Part shown: piece after piece, positions 29,757 through 38,528 of the stretch | Layout: each line of letters opens with the position of its first letter | Position numbering within the stretch: the stretch's first letter is position 1 | Assembly: GCA_014337915.1 (NCBI GenBank) | Contig: QUBU01000002.1 | Coordinates: forward strand, 225,277-289,276 | Length of the DNA: 64,000 bases | Direction: 5' to 3' | DNA from: Gammaproteobacteria bacterium | GTDB lineage: Bacteria; Pseudomonadota; Gammaproteobacteria; Steroidobacterales; GCA-2729495 | The notes under the pieces: generated by a model | Told to the model about the DNA's origin: nothing | Databases searched by the model: none | The model's input: the letters and a program-made list of their open reading frames with translations, nothing else | Program-made: the position numbers and the translations under genes

Positions 29757-30769
29757 CAGGCCCGCAGCGCCGGGATGACGCGCTCGCCAATCAGCTTCAG
29801 CGCATCGGCCGGATCGTCGTGCACGCGGATGGCGATTTCGGTGAGGCCGGCGGCGGCAAAGGCCCGCAGCGTCCCGATGGCGGCATCGATCTGGTCCAGG
29901 CCGCCGGCGAAGGAGATGTTGCGCACCATCTTGTCCACCAGCCCGGCCGGCACGTTCTCGATGCGGTCGCTACGGCGCAGGAAGGCATTGAGGAAGTCCT
30001 TCTCGTGGGCACGCATGACTCTGAGTTCATCCGCGTCGAGGAACGGCGCGAAATACTTGTCGCGCAGCCAGCCGCGCAGCATCAGCTCGCGCCGCGCCTC
30101 GGCGAAGGACGCCGCGGCATCCGCCTTGATGTGCCAGGCCCAGAAATTGCTGAAGCGAAAGCTGGTGGGATCACGGCCCGCGGCGAGCATCTCGGCCCGG
30201 GCATCGGCAACGAACGTCTTCATGAGCGGTACGACGAAGTCGCTGGTGATGAGGCCATCGGCGTGCCGGACCGCCATGCGGCGGCTCTGTGGATGGTTCG
30301 AGCCGAAATAGACCAGTGGCGGCGGGTCCGTATGCCAGGTCGGCCGATAGCCCCAGACCTTCCAGATCTCGCCCTTGTAGTTGAGCGTCTGCAGTGGCGA
30401 GGCGCTTTTGAGGATTTCAATGCACTCGCGCGCGCCCCGCACCATGCGCTCGCGCTTGCCGCCGATGGCCTGCAGCACCGCGCCGCCGCCGCCCACCATG
30501 ATCATGGCGCGGCCACGGGAAAGTTCGTTCAGCGAGAACAGCAGGTTCGCCATCTTCAGCGGATGCAGTTCGGCCGGGCTGATGGCCATCGGGCCCATGC
30601 GAATCGTCGAGGAGCGTTCCGCCAGCAGCGATAGGGTGAAGAAGGGGTCCCGCGACCAGGCGTAGTTCGCGGACCAGAGGCCGCGCACGCCGTAGCGCTC
30701 GGCCATCAGGCCCAGCTCCAGCGCGGCCTGCGGCGAGGCGAATTCGTTGAGAATGATATCGATTTCCAC
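29756..30769 (-). CDS. Luciferase-like (LLM class) flavin-dependent oxidoreductase
   Basis: The 337-residue product resembles the bacterial-luciferase-like TIM barrels that use F420 or FMNH2: MAERYGVRGLWSANYAWSRD, then STIRMGPMAISPAELHPLKM and SRGRAMIMVGGGGAVLQAIG. The start is a GTG at 30769, 30 bp from the divergent def start. Cofactor and substrate cannot be told from the sequence. It is transcriptionally linked to the phosphoesterase. Confidence 0.85.
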   Translation of the reverse strand: MEIDIILNEFASPQAALELGLMAERYGVRGLWSANYAWSRDPFFTLSLLAERSSTIRMGPMAISPAELHPLKMANLLFSLNELSRGRAMIMVGGGGAVLQAIGGKRERMVRGARECIEILKSASPLQTLNYKGEIWKVWGYRPTWHTDPPPLVYFGSNHPQSRRMAVRHADGLITSDFVVPLMKTFVADARAEMLAAGRDPTSFRFSNFWAWHIKADAAASFAEARRELMLRGWLRDKYFAPFLDADELRVMRAHEKDFLNAFLRRSDRIENVPAGLVDKMVRNISFAGGLDQIDAAIGTLRAFAAAGLTEIAIRVHDDPADALKLIGERVIPALRA

Positions 30770-30799
30770 CGACGTATCTTAGCCGCTATCCTTGCCGGC

Positions 30800-31330
30800 A
30801 TGGCGATCCGGCGCGTGCTTCGCATGGGACATCCGCTGCTGCGGCAGGTGGCGCGCGAACTGGCGCCGGGCGAGATCGGCACTGCGGCATTTCGCCACCT
30901 CATTGCCGACATGGTGGATACGCTGCACGATTATGGCGGCATCGGCCTGGCGGCGCCGCAGGTGGGCGAGTCGCTGCGGGTGGCGCTGATCGAGTTCCGG
31001 GGCGGTCCTACCCGCTATGGCGAACTCGCGGCGATGCCGCTGACCGTATTCGTGAATCCCGAGATCGAGGTGCTCGGCCCGGAGACCGCCGGCAACTGGG
31101 AAGGCTGCCTGTCGGTGCCCGGGCTGCGTGGCTGGGTGGAGCGGCCGCAGCATTTGCGGCTGCGCTATACCAGCGATCAGGGCGAGGCGCGGCAGCTCGA
31201 GCTCAGGGGCTTTCCCGCCACCGTCGTCCAGCACGAGTTCGATCATCTCGACGGCCGGCTGTACATCGATCGCATGACGGACATGCGTCGCCTGGTCTTC
31301 GAGCGGGAACTCGAGCGCCATCCTCCCTGA
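30800..31330 (+). CDS. def: Peptide deformylase
   Basis: The 176-residue product removes the N-formyl group from new proteins. All three motifs are intact: GIGLAAPQ, EGC103LSVPG and QH145E146FDH149LDG, giving the Cys-His-His iron site and catalytic Glu. It is not adjacent to fmt, the usual partner, so it may be a second copy. Its start is close to the divergent oxidoreductase start. Confidence 0.94.
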   Translation: MAIRRVLRMGHPLLRQVARELAPGEIGTAAFRHLIADMVDTLHDYGGIGLAAPQVGESLRVALIEFRGGPTRYGELAAMPLTVFVNPEIEVLGPETAGNWEGCLSVPGLRGWVERPQHLRLRYTSDQGEARQLELRGFPATVVQHEFDHLDGRLYIDRMTDMRRLVFERELERHPP

Positions 31331-31346
31331 GCCGGCAGTGGCCGTG

Positions 31347-31362
31347 GTTATGAGGGCATAAC
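31347..31362. promoter_or_regulatory. Palindrome upstream of cysJI
   Basis: GTTATG-AGGG-CATAAC is a perfect 6-bp inverted repeat, 48-63 bp before the cysJ ATG. The position suits an operator for cysJI. CysB is the usual regulator of these genes, but its sites are loosely conserved, so the assignment is open. Confidence 0.4.
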
Positions 31363-31409
31363 AGGCCGGTCGTTCCGCGACGGCGGCTGGCCCCCTAGCA
31401 TCGCGTCCC

Positions 31410-33197
31410 ATGAACCAGGTCGCGCCAGTTGCCGGGCATCCGCTGCCGTCACGCCAGCAGGCGCTCCTCGCCGAGTTCGCCAGTGGCCTCGGGCGCGAGC
31501 AGCTCGCCTGGGCATCGGGCTACCTGGCGGGGCTTGCGGCCGCGGCACCGGCCACGGTGCCTGTACCAGCCCCAGCCCCGTCCAGTACGCTCACCATCCT
31601 CTCGGCCTCGCATACCGGCAACGGCCGCAAGCTGGCCGAGCGGCTGCTGGCGGGCGCACGCCAGGCGGGCATCAGCGCCCGGCTGGTGACGGCGGGCGAA
31701 TACCGGCCGCGCGACCTGGCCGGCGAAAAGCTCCTGCACGTGATCATCAGCACGCATGGCGACGGCGAGCCTCCCGAGGAGGCGCGCGCGCTGTTCGAAT
31801 TCCTCGCCAGCCGGCGCGTGCCGCAGCTCCCGGAGCTGCAGTACGCGGTGCTGGCCCTCGGCGATTCGAGCTACGCGAAGTTCTGCGAGGCCGGTCGTGT
31901 CCTCGACGAGCGCCTGGCACGGCTCGGTGCACGCCGGCTCCTGCCGCGGGTGGACTGTGATGTCGATTACGAGCGCCTCGCCGCCCCCTGGCTCGAGGAT
32001 GCGCTCGCGCGCGTGCCCGACGGGCTGAAGCGGCAGGCGGCCGCAACGGCGCCTGTGGTCGGCGTCGGTAGCCCGGCTCCCGCGGTTCCCGGCCGCAGCA
32101 GTCCCGTGATCGCCGAGGTATACGTCAACCAGCGCATCTCCGGCCGTGAGTCGCTGCGCGAGGTGCGGCATATCGAGCTCGCACTGGCCGGCCTCGGCGG
32201 CTGGTACCGCCCGGGCGACGCCATCGGCGTGGTGCACCGCAATCCCGAGCGCGCCGTCGAGCGCGTGCTGCAGGCCACGGGACTGACCGGCAGCGAGCCG
32301 GTCACGCTGCAGGGTGCGACGCGCAGCCTCGCGCAGTGGCTGCGGGAGGAGCGGGAGATCACGCGCATCGCCAGGCCGCTGCTGGCCGCGGTGGCCGAGC
32401 GCAGCGGCGCGGACCTGGGCGAGTTGCTCGATGGCCGGAATCCGGCGCCGCTCGAGGCGTTCACTGCCGGATCGCAGGTGGCCGACGTACTCGAGCGCTG
32501 GCCCGCCCGCTGGGATGCCGCGGCACTGGTGGCGGCATTGCGGCCGGTGGCCGGGCGCGTGTATTCGGCGGCATCGAGCCCGGCGGCGGTGGGCGACGAG
32601 GTGCACCTCACGGTGGCGCTGGTCGGCAGCGACCGCGACCGGGTGCTGGCGCCGGGCGCGGCATCGGGTTTCCTTGCAGCCCAGGGCGAGGCGGCGGAAG
32701 TGGCCCTCTGGATCGAGCCCAACGCACGCTTCCGGCTGCCCGCCGATACGACCCGCGACATCATCATGATCGGCCCGGGCACCGGCGTGGCGCCATTCCG
32801 TGGGTTCCTGCAGGAGCGCGAGGCCACGGGGGCCAGCGGCCGCAACTGGCTGTTCTTCGGCGGACGCACGCTACGCGAGGATTTCCTCTACCAGGTCGAG
32901 TGGCAGGACGCCCTGCGCCGGGGCTCGCTGCATCGGCTGGACGTGGCCTTCTCCCGCGACCAGCCGCAAAAGATCCACGTGCAGCAGCGCCTGCGGGAAG
33001 CCGGCGCGGAGCTCTACGCCTGGCTGGCCGGTGGCGCATCGCTCTATGTCTGCGGCGATGCCAGGTTCATGGCGCCCGATGTACATGCGGCGCTGCTCGA
33101 CATCGCGGCCAGTCACGGTGGCATGGATGCGGACCAGGCCGGCGAGTGGCTCACTGGGCTGGCGGCCGATGGCCGCTACCTGCGGGATGTCTATTGA
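31410..33197 (+). CDS. cysJ: Sulfite reductase (NADPH) flavoprotein alpha subunit
   Basis: The 595-residue product has the CysJ order: flavodoxin-like FMN domain (about 65-205, TILSASHTGNGRKLAERLL), connecting and FAD domain (about 230-450, RVYSAASSPAAVG) and NADPH-binding domain (MIGPGTGVAPFRGFLQERE, LFFGGRTLREDFLYQVEWQ, LYVCGDARFMAPDV). It passes electrons from NADPH to CysI for six-electron reduction of sulfite to sulfide in cysteine synthesis. It overlaps cysI by 11 nt. Confidence 0.95.
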   Translation: MNQVAPVAGHPLPSRQQALLAEFASGLGREQLAWASGYLAGLAAAAPATVPVPAPAPSSTLTILSASHTGNGRKLAERLLAGARQAGISARLVTAGEYRPRDLAGEKLLHVIISTHGDGEPPEEARALFEFLASRRVPQLPELQYAVLALGDSSYAKFCEAGRVLDERLARLGARRLLPRVDCDVDYERLAAPWLEDALARVPDGLKRQAAATAPVVGVGSPAPAVPGRSSPVIAEVYVNQRISGRESLREVRHIELALAGLGGWYRPGDAIGVVHRNPERAVERVLQATGLTGSEPVTLQGATRSLAQWLREEREITRIARPLLAAVAERSGADLGELLDGRNPAPLEAFTAGSQVADVLERWPARWDAAALVAALRPVAGRVYSAASSPAAVGDEVHLTVALVGSDRDRVLAPGAASGFLAAQGEAAEVALWIEPNARFRLPADTTRDIIMIGPGTGVAPFRGFLQEREATGASGRNWLFFGGRTLREDFLYQVEWQDALRRGSLHRLDVAFSRDQPQKIHVQQRLREAGAELYAWLAGGASLYVCGDARFMAPDVHAALLDIAASHGGMDADQAGEWLTGLAADGRYLRDVY

Positions 33198-34842
33198 CAT
33201 GGGCGGCGAGTCCCCGGTCGAGGGCATCAAGCGCTCCAGCCGCCTGCTGCGCGGCACGCTGGTCGAGAGCCTGGCCGATGCGACCACCGGCGGCCTGCGC
33301 GAGCCCGACCGGCAACTCATCAAGTTCCACGGCAGCTACCAGCAGGACGATCGTGACCTGCGCGAGGAGCGCGCGCGGCAGAAGCTCGAGCCCGCCTGGA
33401 GCTTCATGGTGCGCACCCGCCTGCCAGGCGGCGTGTGCACGCCACGCCAGTGGCTGGCGCTGGCCGGTCTTGCGCGCCGCTATGGCAACGGCAGCCTGCG
33501 CCTGACCACGCGCCAGACGGTGCAGCTGCACGGCATCGTCAAGCGCGACCTCAAGGCCACGATCGCCGCCATGAACGCCGAGCTGGTGGATTCCATTGCG
33601 GCCTGCGGCGATGTCAACCGCAACGTCATGGCCAGCGTGAATCCGGTGGAGTCGCTGCTGCATGCGCAGGTACACGAACTGGCGCGCGCGCTTTCCGAGC
33701 ACCTGCGGCCGCGCACCCGTGCCTACCACGAGATCTGGCTCGATGGGGCCAGGGTCGCAGGCACGGCAGAGGCGGAGCCGCTTTACGGGCCGACCTACCT
33801 GCCGCGCAAGTTCAAGGTGGGCATCGTCGTACCGCCGCACAACGATATCGATGTCTTCTCGCAGGACGTCGGTTTCATCGCCATCGTCGAGGGTGGCCGG
33901 CTCGCCGGCTTCAACCTGGTTGCCGGTGGCGGGTTGGGCATGACGCATGGCGAGAGCGCGACCTTTCCGCGCCTGGCCGACCTGATCGGCTTCCTCGGGC
34001 CGGAGCGCCTGGCCGAGGTCACCGAGGCGGTCCTCACCCTGCAGCGGGACTTCGGTGATCGCGCGGATCGCAAGCATGCGCGCCTGAAGTACACCATCGC
34101 CGACCGTGGCCTCGCCTGGTTCCGCGGCGAGCTGGCCACGCGCCTGGGAGGCGATCTTGCGCCGCCCCGGCCATTCATCCTCAGCAGCCAGGGCGACCGC
34201 TTCGGCTGGTTGCGCGGCGTCGATGGCCGGCTGCATCTGACCCTGCGCATCGAGTCCGGACGGGTTTCCGGAACCCAGCTCGTCGGGCTCGAGCGCATCG
34301 CCGATATCCACACCGGGGATTTCCGCTTCACGCCGAACCAGAACCTCGTGATCGCCAACGTAGCGGCCGAAGCGGTCGAGCGCATCAATCAGCTGGTTGC
34401 CGCGCACGGGCTCGACGTGGCGCTGGCGGCCACGCCTCTGCGCCGGGATGCGCTCGCCTGCGTCGCGCTCCCGACCTGCCCGCTGGCGATGGCCGAGGCC
34501 GAGCGCTACCTGCCGACCATCCTCGCGCGCATCGAGGAGCGGCTGGCGAAGTACGGGCTGGAGGAACTGCCGCTGAGTCTTCGGCTGACCGGTTGCCCGA
34601 ATGGCTGCGCCCGGCCTTATCTTGCCGAGATTGGCCTCGTTGGCCGCGCACCCGGGCGCTACGTGCTGCGCCTCGGCGGCGACGCCAGTGGCCAGCGGCT
34701 GAACGTCGTCTACCGCGACAACATCGACGAGACGGCAATCCTCGAGGCCCTCGATCCGCTCTTCCGGCGTTACGGGGAGCAGCGGCAGCAGGGTGAGCGC
34801 TTCGGGGACTTCCTGTGGCGTGCCGGAGTGCTCGCAGCGTAG
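33187..34842 (+). CDS. cysI: Sulfite reductase (NADPH) hemoprotein beta subunit
   Basis: The 551-residue product carries the coupled 4Fe-4S/siroheme center: C425 and C431 in CVALPTC, and C470 and C474 in TGCPNGC. It also has the substrate-side motif LIKFHGSYQQDDRDLRE and RTRLPGGVCTPRQW. The ATG at 33187 lies inside cysJ; the ATG at 33199 is the alternative and shortens the protein by four residues. With CysJ it reduces sulfite to sulfide. cysH and cysG are not in the window. Confidence 0.95.
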   Translation: MSIDMGGESPVEGIKRSSRLLRGTLVESLADATTGGLREPDRQLIKFHGSYQQDDRDLREERARQKLEPAWSFMVRTRLPGGVCTPRQWLALAGLARRYGNGSLRLTTRQTVQLHGIVKRDLKATIAAMNAELVDSIAACGDVNRNVMASVNPVESLLHAQVHELARALSEHLRPRTRAYHEIWLDGARVAGTAEAEPLYGPTYLPRKFKVGIVVPPHNDIDVFSQDVGFIAIVEGGRLAGFNLVAGGGLGMTHGESATFPRLADLIGFLGPERLAEVTEAVLTLQRDFGDRADRKHARLKYTIADRGLAWFRGELATRLGGDLAPPRPFILSSQGDRFGWLRGVDGRLHLTLRIESGRVSGTQLVGLERIADIHTGDFRFTPNQNLVIANVAAEAVERINQLVAAHGLDVALAATPLRRDALACVALPTCPLAMAEAERYLPTILARIEERLAKYGLEELPLSLRLTGCPNGCARPYLAEIGLVGRAPGRYVLRLGGDASGQRLNVVYRDNIDETAILEALDPLFRRYGEQRQQGERFGDFLWRAGVLAA

Positions 34843-35156
34843 CTCGTGGCCCCGGGCTCCCGCCCCAGGTGCAGACCCGCTGCCGGGACGCACCAACCCC
34901 TGGGCTGGAGGTTACCCAACCGGCGGTGCGCGGCCGCGGCAGCGGATCCGCGACGGTGGCAGGCGAGGGGCCGTCGCCCGCGCTGCCGACACCGTGCATT
35001 TTCCGGGAGCAGGTGGCTCAGGCCGTGAGCCACCCCTGAACCTGGCGTCGCCTGGGTGGGTTTCGTCGTTGGCAAGCCGGGTTGCACGGCCGGGTCTGCT
35101 GGGCGCTACCATGGCGGGAAGTCCGTCCGATCCGGCAACCAGGAGGCAGTGCAGCC
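34843..35156. other. Gene-free stretch between cysI and the P450 gene
   Basis: This 314-bp GC-rich stretch has no convincing gene. It holds a perfect hairpin at 35012-35034 and, at its right end, the AGGAGG ribosome site of the P450 gene (35141-35146). No clear promoter hexamers are visible. Confidence 0.6.
35012..35034 (+). terminator. Perfect 9-bp hairpin after cysI
   Basis: GGTGGCTCA-GGCCG-TGAGCCACC forms a perfect 9-bp stem with a 5-nt loop, 170 bp after the cysI stop and 120 bp before the P450 start. There is no T-run, so it may be a processed 3' end or an operator, not a plain intrinsic terminator. Confidence 0.4.
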
Positions 35157-36365
35157 ATGACCCTCGTCATCAATCCCATGGCCCCGGAATTCCGCTATGA
35201 CACCCAGGAGCTGTTCGCGCGCCTGCTGCGCGAGCAGCCGGTGACGCCGCTGGCCGATGGTGGCGTGCTGCTGTGCCGCCATGCCGACGTGTCCTGGGCC
35301 CTGAACAGCCATGAGGTTCGCCGGCCGACGGAGTGGTCGGTGAACCGCAAGCCGGAGGGTCCGTTCCGCGATTTCGGGCGCAACAACATGATCGGCATGA
35401 ACCCGCCTGACCACACACGCTTCCGCCAGGCGATCATGCCGGCCTTCTCGCGCAAGCGCACCGATGCGCTGGCGGGGTTCATCGAGCAGACCTGCGCCGG
35501 CCTGATTGCGCGCATGCGCGAGCGCGGCGCGGGCGACTTCATCGCCGATTTCGCGCTGCCGCTGCCGGTCACCGTAATCTGCCACCTGCTGGGTATCCCG
35601 CAGGAGGAAGAGATCATGCTGCACGAGGGTTCGGCCGCGATGCTTGCCGGGCTGGAAATCATCGCCACGCCGGAGGAGTTCGAGCGCGCCACGGCGGGTG
35701 CCACCGCACTCCACGATTACCTCACCGCAGTCCTTCGGCTGCGCGAGCGCAACCTTGGCGACGACCTGCTGAGCCTGCTGCTGCGCAACGAGCGCGACCA
35801 CAAACTGTCGCGGGAGGAGATCGTCTGGGCGGCGATCACGCTGCTCATGGCCGGGCACGAGACCACCACGCACCTGCTGGGTAACGGCCTGCTGGCGCTG
35901 ATGCGCAACCCCGCGAGCTGGCGGCAGCTGCAGGCGCAGCCCGCGCTGGCGGAGAACGCGGTGGAGGAGTTCCTGCGTTATGATCCGCCGCTGTACGTGT
36001 TGTTCCGCCAGGCTGCGCAGGACGTGGAGGTCGAGGGCCAGCCGATCGCTGCAGGCACGTTCCTGATGCTGTCGCTGGCCGCCGCCAACCGTGATCCCCG
36101 GCACTACGACCAGCCCGATGTCCTCGACCTCGGCCGTGCCAACGCCCGTGACAACCTGAGCTTCGCCGCCGGCCGCCATCTCTGCGCCGGGCATGCGCTG
36201 GCGCGGCTCGAGGGCCGCATCGCCTTCCGCCAGCTGACACAACAGCTGGCTGACGTGGGCCTGGCAGCGGACCCGGTGCCGCGCTCGGGCGTGATGTTCA
36301 AGGGCTATCACTCGCTGCCGGTGCGTTACCGCTGGGCCCCGCAGGCGGTTCCGGCCTCGGCATGA
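35157..36365 (+). CDS. Cytochrome P450
   Basis: The 402-residue product is a soluble bacterial class I P450. It has the I-helix oxygen-activation motif AGHETTTH, the K-helix E-x-x-R in EEFLRYDPP, and the heme loop FAAGRHLC343AGHALAR. The loop has Ala where most P450s have Gly after the Phe (FGxGxHxCxG). The start at 35157 has AGGAGG 10 bp upstream. No ferredoxin or reductase gene is adjacent, so the electron donor is unknown, as is the substrate. Confidence 0.92.
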   Translation: MTLVINPMAPEFRYDTQELFARLLREQPVTPLADGGVLLCRHADVSWALNSHEVRRPTEWSVNRKPEGPFRDFGRNNMIGMNPPDHTRFRQAIMPAFSRKRTDALAGFIEQTCAGLIARMRERGAGDFIADFALPLPVTVICHLLGIPQEEEIMLHEGSAAMLAGLEIIATPEEFERATAGATALHDYLTAVLRLRERNLGDDLLSLLLRNERDHKLSREEIVWAAITLLMAGHETTTHLLGNGLLALMRNPASWRQLQAQPALAENAVEEFLRYDPPLYVLFRQAAQDVEVEGQPIAAGTFLMLSLAAANRDPRHYDQPDVLDLGRANARDNLSFAAGRHLCAGHALARLEGRIAFRQLTQQLADVGLAADPVPRSGVMFKGYHSLPVRYRWAPQAVPASA

Positions 36366-36404
36366 CCGGGCGGGCGCAGCGGCTGACGGTCGGGTGAGCG
36401 GCAG

Positions 36405-37289
36405 TTGAGGGCACTGCTGGTCGCACTCGCCGTCATTGCGCTGCTGGCCGGCGCTGGCTGGCTGTGGCCGCAGCTGCGGTTCCAGGCTGCGGCACAGGAT
36501 GTGGATGGATCCGCACCGGACAGCATCCTGGTCATGGACGGCCGTGTCACGCGTGTCATCGACGGTGACACGCTCGATGTACAGCTCGACAGTGGCCCGC
36601 AGCGCATCCGCCTTTACGGCATCGATACACCCGAAGCCCGTGCGCCCGGCGGCCGCGAGGCGACGCAGGCGCTGAAGCGGCTGCTGGCCCCGGCTGCGGT
36701 GGAGGTGCAGCCGGTCAGCGACGATCCCTACGACCAGTACGACCGCCTGATCGCCGTGCTTTACGTCGGGCGCCTCAACGTCAACGAGCAGATGGTCACC
36801 GACGGCCATGCCTGGGCTTTTCGTCGCTACCTCGGCCAGCTCGATGGGGATGAACACTATTGCGAACTCGAGGCAGCAGCCCGGACAAAACGCCGCGGCC
36901 TGTGGTCGCTGCCGAGCGCGCGCTGGGTACCACCCTGGATCTGGCGCGAGCGGCAGCGGGCGTCGCCAGGATCGAGGGTGCCATCGCGGGACTATGCCGG
37001 GGAGACGGCGCAGGATTGCATCGCCGCAATCGGGAAGGCGAACGCGCCGCCAGGCAAGGCCATGCCACAGGGACTGCTTGGCCAGGATACGCTGCCCGGG
37101 GAAACCGCCAGCAGCGGGCAACCGCCTGGCTGCGACATCAAGGGCAACATCAACAGCAAGGGTGATCGCATCTATCACCTGCCGGGCAGCCGCTCCTATG
37201 CCGGGACCCGGATCAACCCGGACAGCGGTGAACGCTGGTTCTGCAGCGAGGACGAGGCACGCGCAGCGGGATGGCGTGCGCCGCGCTGA
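36405..37289 (+). CDS. Membrane-anchored staphylococcal-nuclease-type protein with a sunset domain
   Basis: The 294-residue product starts at a TTG; an N-terminal helix (LLVALAVIALLAGAGWLWP) serves as signal or anchor. The nuclease domain (about 48-165) keeps the core motifs VIDGDTLDV, RIRLYGIDTPEA and the YDRLIAVLYV strand. The C-terminal 60 residues match the sunset motif: C-D-I-K-G-N-I, RIYHLPGSRSY, then GERWFCSEDEARAAGWR. Calcium-dependent cleavage of extracellular or periplasmic nucleic acid is the expected activity. The sunset domain is often attached to such nucleases; its role is unclear. Confidence 0.85.
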   Translation: MRALLVALAVIALLAGAGWLWPQLRFQAAAQDVDGSAPDSILVMDGRVTRVIDGDTLDVQLDSGPQRIRLYGIDTPEARAPGGREATQALKRLLAPAAVEVQPVSDDPYDQYDRLIAVLYVGRLNVNEQMVTDGHAWAFRRYLGQLDGDEHYCELEAAARTKRRGLWSLPSARWVPPWIWRERQRASPGSRVPSRDYAGETAQDCIAAIGKANAPPGKAMPQGLLGQDTLPGETASSGQPPGCDIKGNINSKGDRIYHLPGSRSYAGTRINPDSGERWFCSEDEARAAGWRAPR

Positions 37290-37359
37290 TACGCTTTTTC
37301 TGGCACTCGCACGCGGTGACGGCATCGGGCATCCTGGAATCGAAGGCGAGGAGCGACGC

Positions 37360-38337
37360 ATGGTGAACGTCGATGTCCGGGTCGGGTGCCCGGCAAAAAT
37401 TGTTTCGTGGCGGGCGGCCTGGTCTGTGGCCGCTGCGTTCCGGGTCGGCATGCTGGGCCTGCTGCTGGCCGCCTGCAGCAAGGCACCGCCACCAGCGCCG
37501 CCGGCCATGCCGGCCAATCATCCGTCGATCGATGCACCAGCGGCAGCGCTGCCGGGTCCGCCGCCGGACGCCGTGCTGGCCCGTGCGGGCACGATCGTCG
37601 TCACGGTGGCCGATGCCAACGCCGCGCTGGCAGCGATGCCGGCAGGCGACCGGCTCGAGGTCGCGGCATCGCAGGCGGCGGTCACGGATCTCGTGTCGTC
37701 GCTGGTTGACCAGCGGCTGATGGCGGCCGCCGCAGGTCGTGCCGGGCTCGGTAAGGATGTTGCGGGCAGCGACGGGCGGGCGCAGGAGATCGAGCTGGCC
37801 CGCCGCTGGCTGGCCGCGGAGCTGGCCCGGGTGCCGGTGACATCCGCCGCGGAAGTCGCCGCCTATTACGTTGCCCATCGCAGTGAATTCACCGAGCCCG
37901 CACGCGCCAGGGCCAGCCGGGTGGTTGCGGCCGATGAGGCTGCAGCACAGCGGGCACGAGCCGCACTGGGCCGCGGCGCCAGCCTCGAGGATGCACGGGC
38001 CGCGGCGGGCGCCGCTGCGCAGGCCGGCGAGTTCTGGATCCAGGATGTACCGGGATCGATTCCCCTGGAGGCGGCGGTATTGCAGCTGGCACCGGGTGCG
38101 GTCGGGGAGGTCGGGGCGGTGGCCGGTGGTTTTGCGGTCTTCCGCGCAGAGGAACAGGTTCCGGCCCGTACCCGCGCGCTCGATGAAGTGCGCGACGGTA
38201 TCCGCATCCGGCTCGATGACCAGTCCCGCCAGGCCGCAGCCGATGCGGCCCGCGCCAGGCTGCGCGAGGGTCTGCCCGTCACGTTCGAAGCTGCCACGCT
38301 GACGTCATATGCGGAGCGGCTGGCCCGGGGTGGTTGA
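37360..38337 (+). CDS. Parvulin-like peptidyl-prolyl isomerase lipoprotein
   Basis: The 325-residue product starts at the ATG at 37360 behind a GAGGAG site. The signal is a lipobox, L-L-A-A-C39, with an unusually long n-region; starting at M31 would leave too little signal, so 37360 is preferred. A SurA/PpiD-like helical region (about 85-170) precedes a PpiC-like domain (about 175-280) with GEFWIQDVPGSIPLEAAVLQ and GAVAGGFAVFRAEEQ. Key catalytic residues of active parvulins are not clearly kept, so it may act only as a chaperone. Confidence 0.7.
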   Translation: MVNVDVRVGCPAKIVSWRAAWSVAAAFRVGMLGLLLAACSKAPPPAPPAMPANHPSIDAPAAALPGPPPDAVLARAGTIVVTVADANAALAAMPAGDRLEVAASQAAVTDLVSSLVDQRLMAAAAGRAGLGKDVAGSDGRAQEIELARRWLAAELARVPVTSAAEVAAYYVAHRSEFTEPARARASRVVAADEAAAQRARAALGRGASLEDARAAAGAAAQAGEFWIQDVPGSIPLEAAVLQLAPGAVGEVGAVAGGFAVFRAEEQVPARTRALDEVRDGIRIRLDDQSRQAAADAARARLREGLPVTFEAATLTSYAERLARGG

Positions 38338-38363
38338 AACGACTGCGGCAGGAGACGGGGACG

Positions 38364-38389
38364 CTTTTGCAACAATGGGTTGCAGAAAG
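38364..38389. repeat. Hairpin in the leader of the kelch cytochrome gene
   Basis: CTTTTGCAAC-AATGG-GTTGCAGAAAG forms a TGCAAC/GTTGCA stem extended by CTTT/AAAG with a bulge. It lies just after the parvulin-like gene and could end that transcript or form part of the next leader. Confidence 0.35.
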
Positions 38390-38470
38390 AATCTCAGTAC
38401 TTGCCCAGAGGTCCGTAAGGGAAAATACCTATCGACGCTCCCGGGCCTGCTCCCTTAACCGGTAGGCCTG

Positions 38471-38485
38471 ATGTCATGATGACAT
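38471..38485. promoter_or_regulatory. Perfect palindrome before the kelch cytochrome gene
   Basis: ATGTCAT-G-ATGACAT is a perfect 7-bp inverted repeat ending 43 bp before the ATG at 38529. It has the size and symmetry of a dimeric-repressor operator. The regulator is unknown. Confidence 0.4.
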
Positions 38486-38528
38486 GACATTCACGATTCG
38501 CCGGATCCACGCCAATGGGGGGGACACC

